Below are positions 15,642 to 23,537 of a stretch of 53,536 nt of DNA, piece by piece; position 1 is the stretch's first letter; each line of letters starts with the position of its first letter. The notes beneath the pieces are model-generated. The model was given only the letters and a program-made list of their open reading frames with translations, was not told the origin of the DNA and searched no databases. Both the position numbers and the translations under genes were made by a program. This stretch comes from an uncultured Eggerthellaceae bacterium. GTDB taxonomy: Bacteria; Actinomycetota; Coriobacteriia; Coriobacteriales; Eggerthellaceae. The stretch is taken from NCBI GenBank assembly GCA_905234785.1, contig CAJOIP010000007.1, forward strand, positions 1 to 53,536, written 5' to 3'.

Positions 15642-15944
15642 GCGCCTGATTGCCTGTAGTTTGTTGCAGGCGGCCTTGCTTCTACCTCGGGTGCAAGAGT
15701 TCGAATCTCGAACATTGAGTGCACGAGATTGCGGGTCTTGCACCCGATTCTGGGTGTTTGCGGCATTTGGATCTAGCGTTTGCCCTGTTCGGCGATGTCG
15801 CTGCGCAAGCGCCCGGGTGCAAGAGTTCGAATCTCGAACATCGAGTGCTCGAGATTGCGGGTTCTGCACCCGGGCTCGGCGCAGATTGCGGGTCTTGCAC
15901 CCGGGCTCGGCGCAGATTGCGGGTTCTGCGCCTAGACGCGCCGC
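15642..15944. other. Intergenic region filled by palindromic repeats
   Basis: No coding signal. The stretch is mostly the repeat cluster at 15689-15935; the first 45 bases show nothing notable. Confidence 0.6.
15689..15935. repeat. Cluster of GGTGCAAGACCCGCAATCT palindromic repeats (cluster 1)
   Basis: Two hairpin units (15689-15744 and 15815-15871) begin GGGTGCAAGAGTTCGAATCT and end with the reverse complement of the consensus, so each can fold on itself. Two shorter direct copies follow to 15935 (ctcggcgcagattgcgggt). The same family forms cluster 2 at 49947-50190. TTCGAATC inside it resembles a tRNA T-arm but no tRNA can be folded. Confidence 0.8.
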
Positions 15945-16034
15945 TTATCGCGCGCCCTTGCGAGCGGCTTCCATGTCGGCGTTCAGCGCGTAGTTGTTCT
16001 TGTCGAGCTTCACCCTTGCGTATTCGTAATGCAT
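15945..16034 (-). CDS. Possible 29-residue small protein
   Basis: A short frame with a strong ribosome binding site (AAAGGAAC, 7 bases before the ATG at 16034) encodes a 29-residue peptide beginning MHYEYARVKLDKNNYAL and ending EAARKGAR. Composition is charged and hydrophilic, with strong third-position GC bias like real genes here. It ends directly at repeat cluster 1. No function is known to me. Conservation elsewhere would decide whether it is translated. Confidence 0.5.
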   Translation of the reverse strand: MHYEYARVKLDKNNYALNADMEAARKGAR

Positions 16035-16207
16035 CCTTCGGTTCCTTTCATACATTTCATACTTCGCATGGAATGGTAAACTGCGCGAATCAGCTGCTCA
16101 ACCAACCAAAGGCGGCAATTCGAGATACCTCGTGTAAGGTTCTGTTGACAAATGCGATTGTCGATTGCAAAGCGGCAAAGGACCCTTTAAGCCTGCATGC
16201 GCCTCTT

Positions 16208-18352
16208 CTAGCTCTCGTACGCCTCGCGGGACAGGGCGAGCGCGGCCAGGGCGGCGTCGATGTCGTCGCGCGTCGTGTGGACGCCGATGCTGATGCGCCC
16301 CGTGCCGATGCGGCCCATGGCGGCGTGCAGCGGCAGCGCGCAATGGCCGCCCGAGCGGATGGCCACGCCGAGCTTGCCCAGGAACGCCGCGGTCTCGGCG
16401 GGCGCGACGCTGCGCACGGTGAACGACACGAGGCCGTTTTGGCCATCGGGCCGCGAATGGTCGCCCATCACCTTCACGCCGTCGATGCGCTCAAGGCCGC
16501 GCACGGCGTAACGCGTGAGCGCGGCGTCGTGGCGGGCGATGTCGTCCATGCCGAGCGCCTTCATGTAGTTGACGGCGGCCGCCCAGCCGATCGCCTGCGA
16601 AACCGGCGGCGTGCCGGGCTCGTACTGCAGCGCCTTCGGGCGCAGGTAGTACGACTGCACGCCCACGTGCGAAACCGTGCCGCCGCCACCCGTCAGCGGG
16701 TCCATCTCGTCGAACGCCCCAGGAGAGACCCACAGCGCCCCGATGCCCATGGGGCCATACGCCTTGTGCGCCGAGATGGCGACCCAGTCGGCGCCCAGCT
16801 CGTTCACGTCGATCGCCACATGCGGGAACGACTGCGCCGCGTCGACGAGCACGCGCGCACCGACCCCATGCGCGGCCGCGGCCATGTCCGCAACCGGCGC
16901 CATGATGCCGAACACGTTGCCGATATGCGCGAGGCACACGAGCTTCGGGCGCTGCTCGAGCAGCTTCGCGTACGCAGCCTGGTCGAGCCGGCCGTCGGCG
17001 TCGTAGGGCACGTATTCCACGCGCGCACCCTTGCGCTCGGCCAGCATGAGGAACGGCAGCGCGTTGGAATGATGGTCGGCCAGGCAGCACACGATGAGGT
17101 CGCCCTCGCCGATGTTGCGCTCGCCCCATGCCTGCGCGACCAGGCTCGTCGCCGTGCTCGTGTTCTGCGTGAAGACGACCTGCCGATAGTCGGCTCCGAT
17201 GAAATCCTCGATCGTCGTGCGCGCGTCGCTGAACGAGAACGTCGCCTGCGCCGACAGCTCGTAGGCGCCGCGGTACACGTTCGCATTCTCGTGCGCATCG
17301 AAATCGTATTGCGCTTGCAGGGCGACATCGACCCGCTGGCTCGTCGCCGCCGAATCGAGGTAGGCCAGCTTGCCCGCATGCGCGCGGTCGTTCAGCAACG
17401 GGAAATCGAGCTTCGTGCGCTGGCCGAACGCATCGGCCCATGCAAGCTCGTCGCGTTCGCTTTCGGGAAGCGCCTCGGCGGCTTCCAGCACGTCGATCGC
17501 AGCCGCGACCAGCCGGGCGTCCGCCTCGCAAAGCGGTTCGGACTTGGTCGGCGCCAGCAGCGAACGCGCCTGGTTTGGCGAATGAAGCTCCTCGCCAGGG
17601 TGTTTGCGCGCGTACTTCGCCAACTGAACGGCTTCGAGCGCCGTCATGCTACACCCGTCGAGGAAGCCCGTCACCGCTGCGGGCGCCGCCTTCGCGGCTG
17701 CAAGCTTCTCCTCGCCGAACACGTGGTCGCGCAAGGCGACAAGCGGCACGCCCCCGCCCACCAAGGCGGGGTCGCGCGCTTCAAGACGGTCGAGGAACGG
17801 CCGGCTGACCCAGCAGGGCATGCGGCGCAGCCACTGGATCCACGACACGACCACTTCGGCCTCGGGGTGCTCGCGCGCATCGAGGCACAGCTCGTACAGG
17901 TGGTCGGAGGTGATGCGGCCCTGCGCCGCGTCCATGACGATCACGGCCTCGTACTCGTCGAGCAGCGAGTCGGCGACCGCCCGCATGGTCACGAGCAGCC
18001 CGTACGGCAAGTCGATCAGCTCGAAGTCGCCGGCATCGCGCGTCATGGGAATGGCCGCCGCCGGGTCGTATTCCATCGCCTGCACGAGCGTGTTGCCCTT
18101 GCGGCCGACGTTGCGCGTGGCCTCCATGGCCGCACGGGCCACCTCGGGCGTCGCCAGCACGATGGCCGCAGCCAAGCGCGCATGCTTGGCGGCCTCGATC
18201 GCCGCCGCCACGTCGGGGTCGCTTCCGTCGGCATTCTTCGAGAGCGCCAGCACGAACGCTATCGTGCGCCCGCAGGCCTCCTGCTTCTCCTCGGCCGAGC
18301 GCTTCGGCCTCTCGGGCGCCGCCTCAACTGGTTGATGATCTTCTCTCGCCAT
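16208..18352 (-). CDS. Fusion of a nucleotidyltransferase-like domain and a SufS-type cysteine desulfurase
   Basis: 714 residues. The C-terminal half (from about residue 320) is a class V aminotransferase of the SufS/CsdA group: LAYLDSAATSQ, HHSNALP, VDAAQSFPH, the PLP lysine in SAHKAYGPMGIG and the catalytic Cys in RSGGHCALPL. The first 290 residues resemble a MobA/MocA-like nucleotidyltransferase (AVIVMDAAQGRITSDHLYEL, then PCWVSRPFLDRL), but the usual AAGxSxRMG loop is missing. Desulfurases sulfurate molybdenum cofactors and MocA makes the cytidine dinucleotide form, so a role in maturing a molybdenum or selenium hydroxylase is a plausible inference. It is distinct from the suf-operon SufS. 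GGAGGACAT precedes the ATG at 18352. Confidence 0.82.
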   Translation of the reverse strand: MAREDHQPVEAAPERPKRSAEEKQEACGRTIAFVLALSKNADGSDPDVAAAIEAAKHARLAAAIVLATPEVARAAMEATRNVGRKGNTLVQAMEYDPAAAIPMTRDAGDFELIDLPYGLLVTMRAVADSLLDEYEAVIVMDAAQGRITSDHLYELCLDAREHPEAEVVVSWIQWLRRMPCWVSRPFLDRLEARDPALVGGGVPLVALRDHVFGEEKLAAAKAAPAAVTGFLDGCSMTALEAVQLAKYARKHPGEELHSPNQARSLLAPTKSEPLCEADARLVAAAIDVLEAAEALPESERDELAWADAFGQRTKLDFPLLNDRAHAGKLAYLDSAATSQRVDVALQAQYDFDAHENANVYRGAYELSAQATFSFSDARTTIEDFIGADYRQVVFTQNTSTATSLVAQAWGERNIGEGDLIVCCLADHHSNALPFLMLAERKGARVEYVPYDADGRLDQAAYAKLLEQRPKLVCLAHIGNVFGIMAPVADMAAAAHGVGARVLVDAAQSFPHVAIDVNELGADWVAISAHKAYGPMGIGALWVSPGAFDEMDPLTGGGGTVSHVGVQSYYLRPKALQYEPGTPPVSQAIGWAAAVNYMKALGMDDIARHDAALTRYAVRGLERIDGVKVMGDHSRPDGQNGLVSFTVRSVAPAETAAFLGKLGVAIRSGGHCALPLHAAMGRIGTGRISIGVHTTRDDIDAALAALALSREAYES

Positions 18353-18394
18353 ATGTCCTCCACCGAAAGCACGTTGCAATGTTGGTCGTAGTCT

Positions 18395-18532
18395 AATAAG
18401 CACTATACACGAGCAAGCAGAGAAATTCGCGCGACAGGCAAGCGAACCATCGCCGGCTTCGACAGCACCATGGGCGTCGTGGGCAAAAACGCCGGCGACG
18501 ACTTGGCGCTGCTGTATCTTCTGGGGTTGTAA
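18395..18532 (+). pseudogene. Possible C-terminal gene remnant without a start
   Basis: A plus-strand frame after a stop near 18393 reads 45 codons to TAA at 18532, ending TMGVVGKNAGDDLALLYLLG plus one Leu. Codon use from 18440 on looks coding, but there is no start or ribosome site, so it may be the tail of a lost gene. I do not recognise the family. It may equally be chance. Confidence 0.25.
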
Positions 18533-18539
18533 GGCGCCT

Positions 18540-19178
18540 CTAAGGTAAAGCGCCAAGCCCCAGCCGGAACCGCTCGACCTCCGCCGCCTGTTCCTTGCCG
18601 ACCAGCATGTCCAAGAGCAGGGCGGCCACTTCTTCGGAAGCAGCGGGCCCCGTGCACGAGACGAGGTTGCCGTCGACGCAAACCCGCTCGTGAGTTGGAA
18701 TGGCGCCGTAGCCGCGTAAGCAGGCAAGGTTGTCTTTGTTCGCCGAAAGCTCGTAGACGGTGGCGCGCCGTCCCTCAAGAGCGCCCGCTTCGCCGATCAC
18801 GAACACGCCCACGCACAACGTGACGATGGGCTTGCCTTGCTCGTTCATCGCTCGGACGATGGAAAGCACGCGCTCATCGTAAAGCTCCTCGTAGCCACGG
18901 CTTTTGAAGCCTCCGGGCACGACCACCGCGTCGTAATCGGCCGGGTCCGCATCTTCCAAGGCGATGTCGGTTTCGTACACCGTTCCGAACCACCCGCGCA
19001 CAACGGGCCGAAGCCCGGTAACAACCACGTTCACCTCGGCTAAATGCGGACGGTACTCGGTCCAACGCAGCGCCGACACAAGCACGCATGCCTCAGCGTC
19101 CTCGAACCCCTCGCCCAAAATCACCAGCACGTTCTTCGCGCTGGGCGCCTGATTTTCCCGTTCGTTGTTCCGCTCCAT
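18540..19178 (-). CDS. DJ-1/PfpI family protein
   Basis: 212 residues with the class I glutamine amidotransferase-like fold of DJ-1/PfpI: NVLVILGEGFEDAEA at the start with the conserved Glu, DAVVVPGGFKSRGYEEL, and the nucleophile elbow VTLCVGVF with its Cys. Relatives act as deglycases, glyoxalases, chaperones or redox sensors; which applies is unknown. The start at 19178 was preferred over 19208 because AAAGGCGG stands before it. The gene is divergent from the cyclophilin gene. Confidence 0.85.
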   Translation of the reverse strand: MERNNERENQAPSAKNVLVILGEGFEDAEACVLVSALRWTEYRPHLAEVNVVVTGLRPVVRGWFGTVYETDIALEDADPADYDAVVVPGGFKSRGYEELYDERVLSIVRAMNEQGKPIVTLCVGVFVIGEAGALEGRRATVYELSANKDNLACLRGYGAIPTHERVCVDGNLVSCTGPAASEEVAALLLDMLVGKEQAAEVERFRLGLGALP

Positions 19179-19272
19179 CGGCAAACCGCCTTTATTGCTA
19201 GTGGTCATAATCGAGTATCGGATATTGTGCCATATAATTGTGTTTCAGATTAACGCTGGAAGGAGCCGTGCT

Positions 19273-19842
19273 TTGAAGCTTTTGGACACCCCGCCGTGCG
19301 ATCCGTTTTTCCTGGGTGAGCAGCCCGTTGTCGTCATCGAGATGTGGAATGGCCGCAAGATCCGCATTCAGCTTGACCCCACAGCAGCCCCCATCACGGT
19401 GGCGTATTTCCTCACGCTCGTGCAGGACGGTTTTTACGATTGCCTGAAATTCCACCGCGTCGTGCCGAACTTCATGATCCAGGGCGGCGACCCCTTGGGC
19501 ACGGGCGACGGCGAGACCGACTGCTACATCAAGGGCGAATTCGCCGAGAACGGCGTCGCCAACCCCCTGCACCACACGCGGGGAGCCATCTCGATGGCGC
19601 GGCAAGAAGGCTGCGACACCGCATCGTGCCAGTTCTTCATCATGCTGCGCGACAACTACGGGCTCGACGGCCATTACGCCGCATTCGGGCACGTCATCGA
19701 GGGGATGGAAGCCGTCGACCAGGTGGCGGGCTTCCCCGTCGACGCGAACAGCGCCCCCACGGTCCCCGTCATCATGCGCCGCGTGTACGTGGAAGCGCGA
19801 AGCGCGCTAACCTGGGCAGCCCGCTTTGACGCGTCAGCTTAG
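19273..19842 (+). CDS. Cyclophilin-type peptidyl-prolyl cis-trans isomerase
   Basis: 189 residues. It contains the cyclophilin core: PITVAYFLTLVQDGFYD, FHRVVPNFMIQGGDP, GAISMARQEGCDTASCQFFI and FGHVIEGMEAVD. It speeds proline isomerisation during folding; no signal peptide, so cytoplasmic. I chose the TTG at 19273 because AGGAG lies 7 bases upstream and no ATG or GTG is suitably placed. Its TAG overlaps the stop of the convergent ArsS gene by four bases (19839-19842). Confidence 0.9.
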   Translation: MKLLDTPPCDPFFLGEQPVVVIEMWNGRKIRIQLDPTAAPITVAYFLTLVQDGFYDCLKFHRVVPNFMIQGGDPLGTGDGETDCYIKGEFAENGVANPLHHTRGAISMARQEGCDTASCQFFIMLRDNYGLDGHYAAFGHVIEGMEAVDQVAGFPVDANSAPTVPVIMRRVYVEARSALTWAARFDASA

Positions 19843-20828
19843 GCGGTTTCGCCGCCGCAGCTGCTGCCGGCGCCGGCCGTGCAGCCGTAGCAATGGTTCG
19901 CGAACACGATGGGCCGCGCCGGCTGCTTCTCGCGGGCGAAGTCGAAGATGGTCTTTTCGCCGTCGATCTTCAGGCCCAGCGCCTGGTTGAAGTCGCAGTC
20001 GTACACGCTTCCTTCCCAGTCGACGCTGATCTGGTTGCGGCACATCATGCCCTCGGTCGTGGCCGGGTTGAACGCGTCGCGCAGGCGCACGAGGTATGTT
20101 TCCAGGTTGTCCTTGCGGTTCAGCGCTTCGGCGAACCGGCCGGACGGGTTGTTCGTGATGGCCACGAGGTTGCTGAAATGAACGCCGTGCATGGCGGTCA
20201 GCTTCGTGCGGTACTCGTTTTCGATGGCGGCCTGGGGCGGCGGGAACGTGGCGGAAGACGGGTTGAACACGAGCGTGATGGCGTGCGTGTCCCCATCGCC
20301 GTCATGGTCGCCGTAGCCCACGGCGTTCAGCATGCGCAAACCCTCGAGCGAGGCGTCGAACGCGCCATCGCCGCGCACCTTGTCGACGTTGCGCGCGCTG
20401 TAGAACGGCAGCGAGGCGAACAGCGCGGCGTCGATGTCGGCGTACAGCTGCGCGAAATGCGCGTACGCGGGGTCGGTCAGGATGCACAGGTTCGTGCGGC
20501 AGATGGGCTTCACGCCGCGTTTCTGCCACTCGTGCAGGAACCATTCCAGATCGGGGTGCATCTCGGGCGCGCCGCCCGTGATGTCGACCGACGTGAACCC
20601 GCCCTTCTCGTAGGCGTCGAGGCATGCCTGCATGGTCTTGCGGCTCATCATCTCGGTGCGGGTCGGGCTGCAGGCCAGGTGGCAATGGCGGCACGCCAGG
20701 TTGCACTTGTAGCCCACGTTCACCTGCAGCGTCGTCAGCGGGTCGTTCGTCAGCCGATGTTCCTCGGGCACCATCTCGATGAACGGCGGCACGCATTCCA
20801 TCGCCTCTTCAACAGCCAGTTCGGCCAT
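19839..20828 (-). CDS. arsS: Stand-alone ArsS: radical SAM/Cys-rich domain protein
   Basis: 329 residues, same family as the second half of the fusion at 3045-5231. The radical SAM cluster motif CNLACRHC gives Cys 42, 46 and 49, followed by HLACSPTRTE and DITGGAPEMHPDLEWF. The C-terminal Cys motif CYGCTAGAGSSCGG is intact. The protein probably modifies methylated arsenic with a SAM-derived radical, as proposed for ArsS in arsenosugar pathways. Where the fusion carries the repeat insertion this protein has only a short acidic loop (DHDGDGD). The AhpD-like protein upstream (21030-21368) is the usual partner of this family. Start ATG at 20828 follows GAGAGGG. Confidence 0.88.
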   Translation of the reverse strand: MAELAVEEAMECVPPFIEMVPEEHRLTNDPLTTLQVNVGYKCNLACRHCHLACSPTRTEMMSRKTMQACLDAYEKGGFTSVDITGGAPEMHPDLEWFLHEWQKRGVKPICRTNLCILTDPAYAHFAQLYADIDAALFASLPFYSARNVDKVRGDGAFDASLEGLRMLNAVGYGDHDGDGDTHAITLVFNPSSATFPPPQAAIENEYRTKLTAMHGVHFSNLVAITNNPSGRFAEALNRKDNLETYLVRLRDAFNPATTEGMMCRNQISVDWEGSVYDCDFNQALGLKIDGEKTIFDFAREKQPARPIVFANHCYGCTAGAGSSCGGETA

Positions 20829-20886
20829 GTTATCCCTCTCTCTTGACCCTAGCGAAAGACATCGCGGGCGTTTTCATGTCACACAG

Positions 20887-21018
20887 CCGCCCTTCCGGCT
20901 TGCGGGGTGAATGCGATTCCGCAGCTAAGCGAGGCGGCGATTATCGTCACAGTTGTCCATATAAGCTTGCTGCCGAGCATGCGAGGACAAGCATTCGCCC
21001 CGCAAGCCGGAAGGGCGG
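20887..21018. repeat. 132-bp element with 28-base inverted ends
   Basis: Arms 20887-20914 and 20991-21018 are inverted copies matching 27 of 28 bases (CCGCCCTTCCGGCTTGCGGGG and on). The 76-base interior is not clearly symmetric. It lies between the AhpD-like and arsS genes, which are otherwise a natural pair, so it looks like an inserted MITE-type element or a processing hairpin. Confidence 0.65.
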
Positions 21019-21029
21019 CCCGCTGCTTT

Positions 21030-21368
21030 CTAAAACTCCTGCTCGCGGATGATCTTGAGCGCCTGCACCCCATGCGCAAGCGCGGCGCCGCCGCGGATGG
21101 CGTTGGTCACGTGGAACGCCTCGGCAATCTCGGCTTCGTCGCAGCCTTGCTGCAGGCAGCTGTTCGTGTAGGCGTCGATGCAGTAAGGGCACTGCACGGC
21201 GGCGGCCACGGCCAGCGCGATGAGCGACTTCTCACGTGCGGTCAGCGCGCCATCCTGGAACACCGAGCCGTAATAACCCATGTACTTTTCCCAGAGCTCA
21301 GGCGACATGGCGCCTACGCCATCGGCGGAGAAGTTGGCCAAGCCTGCGGGATCGTAATACGTTTCCAT
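21030..21368 (-). CDS. AhpD/carboxymuconolactone decarboxylase-like protein (arsenosugar-associated peroxidase-like)
   Basis: 112 residues with the AhpD-like helical fold and its redox pair CPYC at residues 60-63 (VQCPYCIDAYT). Small proteins of this type are regularly encoded beside ArsS radical SAM proteins, sometimes with selenocysteine in place of the first Cys; here it is an ordinary Cys. It probably supplies or removes reducing equivalents or peroxides for the pathway. The ATG at 21368 follows AGGA at 6 bases; a GTG five codons upstream is less likely. First gene of the arsS transcript, divergent from the second ABC transporter. Confidence 0.85.
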   Translation of the reverse strand: METYYDPAGLANFSADGVGAMSPELWEKYMGYYGSVFQDGALTAREKSLIALAVAAAVQCPYCIDAYTNSCLQQGCDEAEIAEAFHVTNAIRGGAALAHGVQALKIIREQEF

Positions 21369-21409
21369 GCCTTGTCCTTTCACGAAAGCGGTATGACTCT
21401 ATCGATTAT

Positions 21410-21427
21410 AGGATAATGTCTTATATT
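21410..21427 (+). promoter_or_regulatory. Shared TGTCTTATA motif, copy a
   Basis: AGGATAATGTCTTATATT. It matches the 18-base consensus TAGAYRATGTCTTATAYT also found at 21479-21496 and 38726-38743. It lies in the divergent region between the AhpD-like gene and the ABC permease. Confidence 0.4.
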
Positions 21428-21478
21428 AATGCAATCGACGCATGCCCGCCGCCGGCCACGTTATTCCCAATTCGTTGT

Positions 21479-21496
21479 TAGATGTTGTCTTATACT
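21479..21496 (+). promoter_or_regulatory. Shared TGTCTTATA motif, copy b, overlapping a -10
   Basis: TAGATGTTGTCTTATACT. The last six bases, TATACT, would serve as the -10 of the plus-strand ABC operon that starts translation at 21554. Confidence 0.45.
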
Positions 21497-21553
21497 TATA
21501 AGAGTCTTACAATTAACTAGCTCCATCGAGGGGAAAGCAAACGGCGTAACCGC

Positions 21554-22594
21554 ATGTCAGACGAGCAACAATCGATACACGGAAGCACGTCCGAGAAAGC
21601 CGCGCACCAGCATACGCGCGTGGTGAAGCAGCGTCGCCTGACCACGCCGTTCGAAGCGCTGAAAATGCTGCTGCCCATCGCGGCGGCAGTCATCTCGTAC
21701 GGCATCACCATGAGCCTGCCGAACGTCTATCCCGAAGGCTACGAGATGTCGTACTGGCCGGCGTTCCTCATCATCATGCCGTGCATTTACGCCGTGTTCA
21801 TGGTCATCGCCTGGTTCGTGCCGGCCATCCGCAACCGACTGGTGAACTGGTCATACCTGTTCGCCGCCGTGTTCTTCCTGCTCGAACTGCTCGACATCCT
21901 GACGCTGAAAACCGGCTACTTGCTGCTCCCCTTCGCGCCGAGCCCCGACCGCATCCTCATGGCGATTCCCAACAACGTCGACCAGTACATCGAGAACTTC
22001 TGCGCGTCGATGCTGCTGCTTGGCGAGGGCGTGTTCTGGGGGCTCGTCAGCGGATTCCTCACCGGCCTGCTCATGGGCTGGTCGAAGATCGCCAACTACT
22101 GGTTCGCGCCGGCGCTGAAAGTCATCGGCCCCGTGCCGTCGGCTGCGTGGCTGCCCATCGCGGTCGTGCTCATGCCCACCGCGCACCTGGCGGGTGTGCT
22201 GCTCATAGCGGTGTCCATCTGGTTCCCGCTGGCGCTCATGATGTCGTCGGCCATCCGGTCAACCGACACGCGCAAGATCGACGCTGCGCGCGTCATGGGC
22301 GCATCCGAGCCCTACATCCTGTTCCACGTGGCGCTGCCCGCTGCGGTGCCCAACATCTTCGACGCGCTGTTCATGGGCCTATCCTCCAGTTTCGGCGCGC
22401 TCATCATCTCCGAGCAGCTCGGCGTGAAGGCGGGCCTCGGCTGGTACATCAACTGGGCGAGCAGCTGGGGCGAGTACTACAAGGTGTTCGCCACCGTCGG
22501 CCTGTTCATCATCATCTTCTACGCGCTGATCAACATCCTGTTCAAGGTCCGCGACCGCGTCATGAAGTGGCAGCAATCGACGGTGAGGTGGTAG
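21554..22594 (+). CDS. ABC transporter permease, SsuC/TauC type, with extended N-terminus
   Basis: 346 residues, longer than most SsuC-type permeases because of two extra N-terminal membrane helices (LLPIAAAVISYGI and YWPAFLIIMPCIYAV). The later part holds the BPD-type permease helices and the EAA-like loop (ARVMGASEPYILFHVALP). First gene of a permease-ATPase-binding protein operon. The ribosome site GAGGGG is rather far upstream, so the exact start is uncertain. Substrate unknown; its position beside arsS suggests a metalloid compound or precursor. Confidence 0.88.
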   Translation: MSDEQQSIHGSTSEKAAHQHTRVVKQRRLTTPFEALKMLLPIAAAVISYGITMSLPNVYPEGYEMSYWPAFLIIMPCIYAVFMVIAWFVPAIRNRLVNWSYLFAAVFFLLELLDILTLKTGYLLLPFAPSPDRILMAIPNNVDQYIENFCASMLLLGEGVFWGLVSGFLTGLLMGWSKIANYWFAPALKVIGPVPSAAWLPIAVVLMPTAHLAGVLLIAVSIWFPLALMMSSAIRSTDTRKIDAARVMGASEPYILFHVALPAAVPNIFDALFMGLSSSFGALIISEQLGVKAGLGWYINWASSWGEYYKVFATVGLFIIIFYALINILFKVRDRVMKWQQSTVRW

Positions 22595-22597
22595 CGC

Positions 22598-23401
22598 ATG
22601 GCCAAGAACCACATCATCGACCCCCGTCCCGACCTGCCGCTGTTCGAACGCGGCGAATCGCACACGCTCGTTGCGCGCGACATCGTGCAGACCTTCCTCG
22701 ACGACGGCAACAACGAGGTGCGCGCCATCGAGGGTTTCTCGCTGGAAGTGTCCGGCGACGAGGTCGTGGGCATCATCGGCCCGTCGGGCTGCGGCAAGTC
22801 GACGTTCCTGCGCCTGGTCGTGGGCCTCGACGAGCCGCTGGCGGGCACGCTCGAATTCGACGGCGAGCCTATCACCGGCCCTGACGCGCAGCGGTCGATG
22901 GTCTTCCAAAATGCGAACCTCTTCGAGTGGCTTACGGTGGAAGACAACATCGCGTTCGGCCTGAAGGCCACAGGCTGCTACAAGGAGAAGTGCTACAAGA
23001 TTCCGCGGCTCATCGAGATGATGGGCCTGCAGGGCTTCGAGAAGTCGTACCCATCGCAGATTTCCGGCGGCATGGCGTCGCGCTGCGGGCTGGCCCGCGC
23101 GTTCGTCATGAACCCGGGGCTCATCTGCTTCGACGAGCCGCTTTCGGCGCTCGACGCCTTCACGCGAGCCACGTTGCAGGACGAGATCATCAAGATGCAG
23201 CAGGCCGCGCACGCCTCCATCATCTTGGTGACGCACGACATCGAGGAAGCGGTGTACCTGTGCGACCGCGTCGTCGTCATGACCGAGCGCCCCGGCACGA
23301 ACAAGGGCGAACTGGCAATCGACCTTCCCCACCCGCGCGACCGCGTGTCAGACGAGTTCGTGGAGAAGAGAAGGCAACTGCTCGAGCTGCTGAATAGGTA
23401 A
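22598..23401 (+). CDS. ABC transporter ATP-binding protein, SsuB/TauB type
   Basis: 267 residues: Walker A GPSGCGKST, Q-loop MVFQNANLFEW, Walker B LICFDEPLSALD and switch His VTHDIEEAVYL. The signature is altered from LSGGQ to ISGGMASRCGLARAF. An extra N-terminal stretch of about 25 residues precedes the domain. It starts three bases after the permease stop, so the two are translationally linked. Confidence 0.92.
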   Translation: MAKNHIIDPRPDLPLFERGESHTLVARDIVQTFLDDGNNEVRAIEGFSLEVSGDEVVGIIGPSGCGKSTFLRLVVGLDEPLAGTLEFDGEPITGPDAQRSMVFQNANLFEWLTVEDNIAFGLKATGCYKEKCYKIPRLIEMMGLQGFEKSYPSQISGGMASRCGLARAFVMNPGLICFDEPLSALDAFTRATLQDEIIKMQQAAHASIILVTHDIEEAVYLCDRVVVMTERPGTNKGELAIDLPHPRDRVSDEFVEKRRQLLELLNR

Positions 23402-23537
23402 ATCGTCGCATGCGGGCGCACGGAGCGCGCCGCTGCGGGAGTAATTGGATAGGCCAAAACCAGCCGAAAGACTAGGGGCGGCTGGCGGACATAGGCAAAG
23501 GCCCCGTAAACGGGGAGGATAGGGAGAAAGGACAGAC

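Noticed and set aside
15689-15935. CRISPR array or tRNA in the repeat cluster
   Set aside because: Repeats are irregularly spaced and in both orientations, there are no spacers of uniform size and no cas genes. TTCGAATC resembles a T-arm but no acceptor or anticodon arm can be formed.
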